Translations under genes and position numbers: made by a program
Notes under the pieces: generated by a model
Databases searched by the model: none
The model's input: only the letters and a program-made list of their open reading frames with translations
What the model was told of the DNA's origin: nothing
Assembly: GCA_008363265.1 (NCBI GenBank)
Contig: RHKR01000035.1
Coordinates: 2,067-13,340 of the forward strand
Direction of reading: 5' to 3'
Length of the DNA: 11,274 bases
DNA from: Chlorobiota bacterium
Lineage (GTDB): Bacteria; Bacteroidota; Ignavibacteria; Ignavibacteriales; Ignavibacteriaceae
In this document: positions 7,780-11,274 of the stretch, piece after piece
How the letters are laid out: the number at the start of each line of letters is the position of its first letter
Numbering within the stretch: the stretch's first letter is position 1

Positions 7780-7913
7780 TTATGAATTTGATTACTTTTT
7801 GTACTATGACAAAACCGAGAAAGAACCAGTCTGCGATCCCCGATATTGCCGCAATTACCAGGTCATAGTAGTATTTTTTCGCACTTCCCCCTTTTTGGAA
7901 GTGCTTTTTTTTT
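7780..7913 (+). ncRNA. Candidate structured leader or small RNA ahead of the NIF3-like gene
   Basis: A transcript from the promoter at 7742-7773 to the terminator at 7881-7913 would be about 130 bases. It contains a perfect 9-base-pair helix, TACTATGAC (7802-7810) with GTCATAGTA (7862-7870). Inside that, TGCG/CGCA and ATC-CCC-GAT can form a small nested hairpin. A minimal 20-codon ORF (7806-7868) has both its ATG and its TAG inside the outer helix and lacks a ribosome site, so RNA rather than peptide is the likelier product. It matches no RNA family I know. It could be a free small RNA, or a leader controlling the downstream gene by termination. Confidence 0.35.
7881..7913 (+). terminator. 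Intrinsic terminator abutting the NIF3-like start codon
   Basis: GCACTTCC (7881-7888) pairs perfectly with GGAAGTGC (7897-7904) across an 8-base loop, and nine T follow (7905-7913). The next gene's ATG is at 7917, so this terminator lies wholly inside its leader. It either ends a separate small transcript or acts as an attenuator. Confidence 0.85.
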
Positions 7914-7916
7914 CTT

Positions 7917-9032
7917 ATGAGAGTAGAACAGGTAGCAAGATTCCTGGATGAATGGGCCCCGAAATTCATCCAATGGGAGCGCGATAACACGGGGCTTCTT
8001 GTAGGCAACGGCGGACAGGAGGTGACGGGAGTCTTTCTCTGTCTCGACGTTACCGGCGAGGCACTCGAACAGGCTCAGAAGCTTCGATGCAACCTCGTTA
8101 TAAGCCACCACCCTTTGATCTTTTTCCCGATGAAGAAGATAACACCTGAAACAGACCGGACCTCAAAACTGGTCACAACTCTTATAAAAAACAACACTTC
8201 ACTCCTTTCATACCATACAAATCTCGATTTTACACACGACGGCGTAAATCACCAGTTAGCTAAAAAGCTCGAACTTAAAGACACCTCATACCTGCAACCG
8301 ATCGTGGGAAGAACCAATAAAATCGTTGTTTTCACGCCAGAAAACGTGGTTGAAAAAGTATCCGAAGCGGTTTTCGAAGCAGGCGGCGGCGTGATCGGTG
8401 ATTATACGAAGTGCAGCTACCGTTCATCCGGAACCGGCACTTTCCGGGGCTCGGAACTCACAAACCCTGCCGTGGGTGAAAAAGAGAAGTTTGAAACAGT
8501 TGATGAAGTGCGGCTTGAGATCCTCGTGAATGACACAAATCTCGGGAAAGCAATCAAAGCAATGCTGGCAGCACATCCCTACGAGGAGCCAGCATACGAT
8601 ATCTACCCGCTGAAGAACAGCGAGACAAATTACGGGATGGGAATTACAGGTACCCTCCCGTATCCAATGCCTGAGAAGGAATTTTTGGGATTTGTCGCCG
8701 ACAGGCTCGGTACTAAATTTCTGAGACACTCCTCTCCAACAGGCAAACCGGTCAGCAGGATTGCCGTTTTCGGGGGCTCCGCCTCTGAATATCTCGGCGA
8801 CGCGATAGCCGCCGGATGTGACGCGTTCGTCACCTCCGATGTAAGATACCACACCTTCCAGGATGCAGAGGAGAGGATACTCCTCGTGGATGCGGGCCAT
8901 TTTGAAACGGAATCCCCCATCCTCCCGGAAGTTAAAAAGCGGCTCGAACAACATTTCACCTCATTGGGTGAAGACTTGAATATTTACATTTATGACGGGA
9001 ACGCCAATCCCGTCAATTACTTCAGTTTTTAA
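7917..9032 (+). CDS. NIF3-like dinuclear metal protein (YqfO/YbgI family)
   Basis: Member of the NIF3/DUF34 family, 371 residues, the long YqfO-type form. A CutA/PII-like middle domain (roughly 130-235, from KIVVFTPENVVEKV to AHPYEEPAYDIYPL) splits the two halves of the NIF3 domain. The metal ligands are visible: H64 and H65 in ISHHPLIFF, D104 in YHTNLDFTHDG, and H328 and E332 in VDAGHFETESPI. The biochemical role is unsettled; some members have been called GTP cyclohydrolase 1 type 2 homologues, which should not be trusted as a function. The ATG follows an intrinsic terminator by four bases and has no Shine-Dalgarno. Expression therefore needs read-through or leaderless-like initiation. A zinc-ribbon gene follows after 16 bases, a pairing seen in many bacteria. 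Confidence 0.93.
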   Translation: MRVEQVARFLDEWAPKFIQWERDNTGLLVGNGGQEVTGVFLCLDVTGEALEQAQKLRCNLVISHHPLIFFPMKKITPETDRTSKLVTTLIKNNTSLLSYHTNLDFTHDGVNHQLAKKLELKDTSYLQPIVGRTNKIVVFTPENVVEKVSEAVFEAGGGVIGDYTKCSYRSSGTGTFRGSELTNPAVGEKEKFETVDEVRLEILVNDTNLGKAIKAMLAAHPYEEPAYDIYPLKNSETNYGMGITGTLPYPMPEKEFLGFVADRLGTKFLRHSSPTGKPVSRIAVFGGSASEYLGDAIAAGCDAFVTSDVRYHTFQDAEERILLVDAGHFETESPILPEVKKRLEQHFTSLGEDLNIYIYDGNANPVNYFSF

Positions 9033-9048
9033 CTTAGGAGAAAATACA

Positions 9049-9783
9049 TTGAAGAATAATCTGGTACTGTTCTATAAAGTACAATTGATCGACCGTAATA
9101 TCGACCGGCTCGAAGAGCAGCGCGGCGACCTTCCAAACGCCGTTGCAGGACTCGAAGGCAAGCTCGAAAACCTTAAGAAAGATATCGCAGAGAAGGAACA
9201 ACTCAAAATTGAGTCAGCCGCGAAAAGAGAGGAAAACAACGAAAAGATAAAAGAGTTGCTCGACAATCAGAAAAGAGCCAAAGCCCAGCTCTACAAAGTA
9301 AGGAACAACAAGGAGTACGACACAATCACCAAATCGATCGATGCCGCCGATGGTGAATGCAACCGGCTCGAAAAAGAGAGTGACAGCCTCGTTGCTATCA
9401 TAGAAAAAGCCGAGCAGGACATTATCGAACTGACTCCCGTCATCGAAGAACTCGTTGCAGACCTTGCTCTCAAGAACTCCGAACTCGCAATGATAAAGGA
9501 GAACAGCGCGATCGAGGAAAAACGCCTCCTCGAGGAACGTGAAGCACTCGTTGCCCAAATGAAAAAAGCTGATCATTCCCTTTACGAAAGAGTAAGAAAA
9601 GCCAAAAGAGGCCTCGCCGTCGCACGCATCAGACGCAATGCCTGCTCCGGCTGCCAGACCATCATCCCGGCTCAGCGCCAGCTCGAGATCCGACGCAACA
9701 ACCGCATGTTCACCTGCGAATACTGTGGCCGCATCATCGTCTCCGCAGAGATCGCCCAGGAAGCGGGAGATTCTGAAGATTAG
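9049..9783 (+). CDS. Coiled-coil C4 zinc-ribbon protein (COG1579, CdsZ/FlgZ family)
   Basis: The protein has 244 residues from TTG 9049, chosen because AGGAG (9036-9040) lies eight bases upstream. An in-frame ATG at 8992 overlaps the end of the preceding gene and lacks such a site. Residues about 10-190 are charged, Leu/Glu/Lys-rich helix typical of a long antiparallel coiled coil. The C-terminal C4 zinc ribbon has CSGC (C199, C202) and CEYC (C223, C226). The family includes Helicobacter FlgZ (HP0958), which binds RpoN and flaA mRNA, and chlamydial CdsZ (CT398). In non-flagellated lineages the role is unknown, though nucleic-acid or protein binding is assumed. It is co-directional with and 16 bases after the NIF3-like gene. 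Its stop codon (TAG) is the first repeat unit of the heptad array at 9780. Confidence 0.9.
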   Translation: MKNNLVLFYKVQLIDRNIDRLEEQRGDLPNAVAGLEGKLENLKKDIAEKEQLKIESAAKREENNEKIKELLDNQKRAKAQLYKVRNNKEYDTITKSIDAADGECNRLEKESDSLVAIIEKAEQDIIELTPVIEELVADLALKNSELAMIKENSAIEEKRLLEEREALVAQMKKADHSLYERVRKAKRGLAVARIRRNACSGCQTIIPAQRQLEIRRNNRMFTCEYCGRIIVSAEIAQEAGDSED

Positions 9784-9811
9784 TGGTTAGTGGTGAGAGG
9801 TTAGTGGTTAA
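9780..9811 (+). repeat. Left heptad array (TTAGTGG) of the four-helix-bundle unit
   Basis: Units are TTAGTGG, TTAGTGG, TGAGAGG, TTAGTGG, then a decaying TTAATCC. The first unit contains the stop codon of the zinc-ribbon gene. Bases 9780-9805 match the reverse complement of 10267-10292 at 24 of 26 positions. Confidence 0.92.
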
Positions 9812-9825
9812 TCCAACCCCACTAA
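9801..9825 (+). terminator. Weak hairpin after the zinc-ribbon gene
   Basis: The last intact left-array unit TTAGTGG (9801-9807) can pair with CCACTAA (9819-9825) over an 11-base loop, followed by AACTTTTC. It may weakly end transcription from the NIF3/zinc-ribbon pair, but the T run is short and interrupted. Confidence 0.3.
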
Positions 9826-9858
9826 AACTTTTCATGAGTGAATAAGATCGGGTGTTAA

Positions 9859-10215
9859 ATGGGACCACTGGAAGAAAAAAGTTTGAATTTCGCTGTCAGA
9901 ATTGTTAAACTTTCAAAGTTTTTGAATAATCAAAAACAGTATGTACTGGCACAACAGATAATCAAATCTGGTACCAGCATTGGCGCGAATATCTATGAAT
10001 CATTCCAGGCGGAAACCAAACCCGATTTTATTCACAAACTGGGAATTGCACAAAAAGAGTGCTCTGAAACATTATTTTGGCTTAAACTTCTTGAAAAGTC
10101 AAATCTTATCTCAAAAAAGGGTTACGACAGTCTCGACAGCGACTGTCAGGAAATAATGCGTTTACTTGTTGCATCAATAAAAACTTCGAAGAAGAACCTC
10201 GGAAAAGCTCCATAA
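9859..10215 (+). CDS. Four-helix bundle protein (23S rRNA intervening-sequence/S23 family)
   Basis: The protein has 118 residues, full length for the four-helix-bundle/IVP family (TIGR02436). Family motifs are clear: SGTSIGANIYESFQAE (37-52), DFIHKLGIAQKE (56-67) and ETLFWLKLLEKS (70-81). The whole protein is helical. In Leptospira and Coxiella such ORFs lie inside 23S rRNA intervening sequences; related Avd proteins act with diversity-generating retroelements. Its biochemical role is not established and no reverse transcriptase or rRNA is near. The ATG at 9859 has only a weak GGGTG upstream. Base composition is AT-richer than the adjacent zinc-ribbon gene (for example about 37% GC over 10021-10080 against 48% over 9421-9480), consistent with a separate origin. 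The gene lies between inverted heptad arrays. Confidence 0.93.
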   Translation: MGPLEEKSLNFAVRIVKLSKFLNNQKQYVLAQQIIKSGTSIGANIYESFQAETKPDFIHKLGIAQKECSETLFWLKLLEKSNLISKKGYDSLDSDCQEIMRLLVASIKTSKKNLGKAP

Positions 10216-10266
10216 TTCAGCAGGTATTACTTTAAACACCCCGGCACCAACCTGCAAATTAGGAAA

Positions 10267-10294
10267 ACTAACCTCTAACCACTAACCTCTAAAA
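10267..10294 (-). repeat. Right heptad array (CCTCTAA/CCACTAA) of the four-helix-bundle unit
   Basis: Units on the plus strand read ACTAACC, TCTAACC, ACTAACC, TCTAAAA, an inverted copy of the left array (24/26 over 26 bases). The array stops about 30 bases before the rnpB -7 element. Between the four-helix-bundle stop and this array, GCAGGT (10219-10224) and ACCTGC (10250-10255) could also pair, but no T run follows. Confidence 0.92.
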
Positions 10295-10323
10295 AAACCG
10301 TTCCTTTTTATCTCCGCTTTTCG

Positions 10324-10331
10324 TATATTTG
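10324..10331 (+). promoter_or_regulatory. Bacteroidota-type -7 element upstream of rnpB
   Basis: TATATTTG is an exact TAnnTTTG match. Initiation near 10338 would leave a 5' leader of about 40 bases to be trimmed from RNase P RNA. An alternative, TATTTTTA (10371-10378), has one mismatch and lies closer to the RNA, but it would place initiation inside the predicted P1 strand. Confidence 0.5.
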
Positions 10332-10377
10332 CTCATTGTAAATAATTTTCATAAAATTTAAATCACGGAATATTTTT

Positions 10378-10746
10378 ATAGACTTGACTTGGCAATCGCT
10401 GTCGCATTCTTAACGGCAGAGGAAAGTCCGGACTCCACAGGACAGGACGCCGGGTAACACCCGGGAGGTTATCCGTAATGGATGATCTACGGAAAGTGCC
10501 GCAGAAAAGATACCACCTTGTGGCCCCCAAAGGCTACAGGGAAAGGGTGAAAAGGCAGGGTAAGAGCCTACCGCATCCATGGTAACATGGATGGCATGGT
10601 AAACCCCGTCCGGAGCAAGGCCAAGCAGAAGGCGATCTCACCCCTTTGTGGGTGGGTCAAGGGCTGTCCGTCCGATGTTTTCGGGTAGGCCGCTCGAGGT
10701 GAGGAGAGATTCTCATCCCAGATAAATGATTGCCTTCGGTTTATTG
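10378..10746 (+). ncRNA. rnpB: RNase P RNA, bacterial class A type
   Basis: Catalytic RNA that trims the 5' leader of pre-tRNA. The conserved 5' core GAGGAAAGTCCGGACTCC (10419-10436) and the 3' core CAGATAAATGATTGCC (10719-10734) are both present. GGCAATC (10391-10397) pairs perfectly with GATTGCC (10728-10734) as the closing helix. Outside it, ATAGACT (10378-10384) can pair with GGTTTAT (10738-10744) as P1. The substrate-CCA-binding loop GGTAAACCCC (10598-10607) is canonical. An internal hairpin CATCCATG-GTAA-CATGGATG (10574-10593) carries a GNRA tetraloop. Length and motifs fit class A; the exact ends are estimated from P1 pairing. Confidence 0.95.
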
Positions 10747-10806
10747 AAATTGTTACAATGAGTTTTCACAAAATGATAAAATTGCTAAAAAATATTAACT
10801 GCCCAC

Positions 10807-10834
10807 CGGGTACATAGTACCCGAACCAATTTTT
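10807..10834 (+). terminator. Terminator-like hairpin between rnpB and recJ
   Basis: CGGGTAC (10807-10813) and GTACCCG (10817-10823) pair perfectly over an ATA loop. Six bases later there is a run of five T (10830-10834). It lies about 60 bases after the predicted rnpB 3' end and about 100 before recJ, so it probably ends the rnpB transcript. Confidence 0.6.
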
Positions 10835-10933
10835 ATACCTTTTTGTGACTGCACGTCGTAAAATTTCTCTAACCGAAACAGAATCCGGCTTAGGAGTCAG
10901 GTCTATATATTATATTTCCACGGTAAGTTCACT

Positions 10934-11274
10934 ATGCCAACTAAACGGTGGAAGATCAGGCCTGTTCGTGATCAACTTGAAATAAGATCACTTGCTGACT
11001 CTCTGAATGTCTCCGAAGTGCTTGCGAAGCTCCTGATCCTCAGGAACATAAAGTCGTTTCCGCAAGCCCGGTACTTCTTCAAACCCGACCTTGAAGGACT
11101 CCACAGTCCGTTCCTGATGCATGGAATGCGTTCGGCCGCGCGTCGCGTTATTCTTGCAATCACATCGAACGAGAAGATCCTTGTATATGGCGATTACGAC
11201 GTCGACGGCACCTGCTCGACCGCGCTGATGTACATGTTCCTGAAAGATCTCGGCGCCAACGTTGAGTTTTTCAT
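10934..11274 (+). CDS. recJ: Single-strand-specific exonuclease RecJ, N-terminal part
   Basis: 5'-to-3' single-strand DNA exonuclease of the DHH phosphoesterase superfamily, used in recombination and mismatch or base-excision repair. The first 113 codons are present, then the window ends. It begins MPTKRWKIRP, typical of RecJ in this part of the bacterial tree. An N-terminal helical region follows, then DHH motif I, VYGDYDVDGTCSTAL, with metal-binding D87, D89 and D91. ATG 10934 is the only standard start after the in-frame TAA upstream. TATATTTC (10911-10918), one mismatch from the -7 consensus, lies just before it. If it is the promoter, the leader would be under ten bases, and no good ribosome site is visible. 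Confidence 0.95.
   Translation, partial: MPTKRWKIRPVRDQLEIRSLADSLNVSEVLAKLLILRNIKSFPQARYFFKPDLEGLHSPFLMHGMRSAARRVILAITSNEKILVYGDYDVDGTCSTALMYMFLKDLGANVEFF

Larger units (their letters stand above)
9780..10292. mobile_element. Candidate small element: four-helix-bundle gene between inverted heptad arrays
   Basis: A 513-base unit is bounded by near-perfect 26-base inverted repeats (9780-9805 and 10267-10292, 24/26). It encloses a single gene that is visibly more AT-rich than its neighbours. It sits between two unrelated housekeeping loci, the zinc-ribbon gene and rnpB. An ORF of this family flanked by pairing inverted repeats is the architecture of 23S rRNA intervening sequences, here placed outside an rRNA gene. 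No transposase or clear target-site duplication is visible, so mobility is inference. Confidence 0.4.

Noticed and set aside
7736..8008. 90-codon minus-strand ORF with a hydrophobic stretch
   Set aside because: It overlaps the NIF3-like N terminus and reads through the terminator and promoter in reverse. The hydrophobic run comes from AT-rich noncoding DNA.
8992..9048. ATG-initiated N-terminal extension of the zinc-ribbon protein
   Set aside because: It overlaps the end of the preceding gene. The extension reads through the AGGAG ribosome site serving TTG 9049, which gives the family-typical start.
9859..10215. Accessory gene (avd) of a diversity-generating retroelement
   Set aside because: No reverse transcriptase, template repeat or variable protein is visible nearby, and the protein fits the general four-helix-bundle/IVP family.

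Overview
The window looks like a chromosomal housekeeping stretch from the Bacteroidota/Chlorobi/Ignavibacteria side of bacteria. Three things point there. IspG is the very long form with a large central insert. Several genes are preceded by exact matches to the Bacteroidota -7 promoter element TAnnTTTG. A UbiA prenyltransferase with archaeal-type ether-lipid synthase motifs is present, as described for the FCB group. Shine-Dalgarno sequences are often weak, and TTG, GTG and probably CTG start codons are used. The exact species cannot be read from the sequence.

Layout. 1-392 (minus) is the 5' end of an exported, probably outer-membrane, protein. From a promoter at 463-470 a plus-strand group runs: UbiA-family prenyltransferase (517-1344, probable CTG start), ribonuclease HII (1341-1952, ATGA overlap), and a multi-pass DUF5009/NagX-type membrane acyltransferase (2013-3440). 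It converges on DNA primase dnaG (5495-3540, minus) across a junction made of inverted 7-base repeats. dnaG and ispG (5627-7690) are divergent. After ispG comes a 226-base gap with a good promoter, a possible structured RNA and an intrinsic terminator ending four bases before the next start codon. Then come a NIF3/YqfO-type protein (7917-9032) and a coiled-coil C4 zinc-ribbon protein of the CdsZ/FlgZ family (9049-9783). A 513-base unit follows in which a four-helix-bundle (23S rRNA intervening-sequence-type) gene sits between inverted arrays of 7-base repeats. The window ends with RNase P RNA (about 10378-10746), a terminator, and the start of recJ (10934 onward, cut by the window edge).

Function. 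Most genes serve genome maintenance and RNA processing (rnhB, dnaG, recJ, rnpB) or isoprenoid and lipid supply (ispG, the UbiA homologue). The unusual material is the heptad repeats. TTAGNNN-type 7-mers recur at the DUF5009/dnaG junction and on both sides of the four-helix-bundle gene in the same inverted polarity. A related tract lies inside the ispG reading frame, where it adds a Pro/Thr/His-rich loop. Together they suggest a dispersed, possibly mobile, repeat family, one member of which carries a protein-coding gene.
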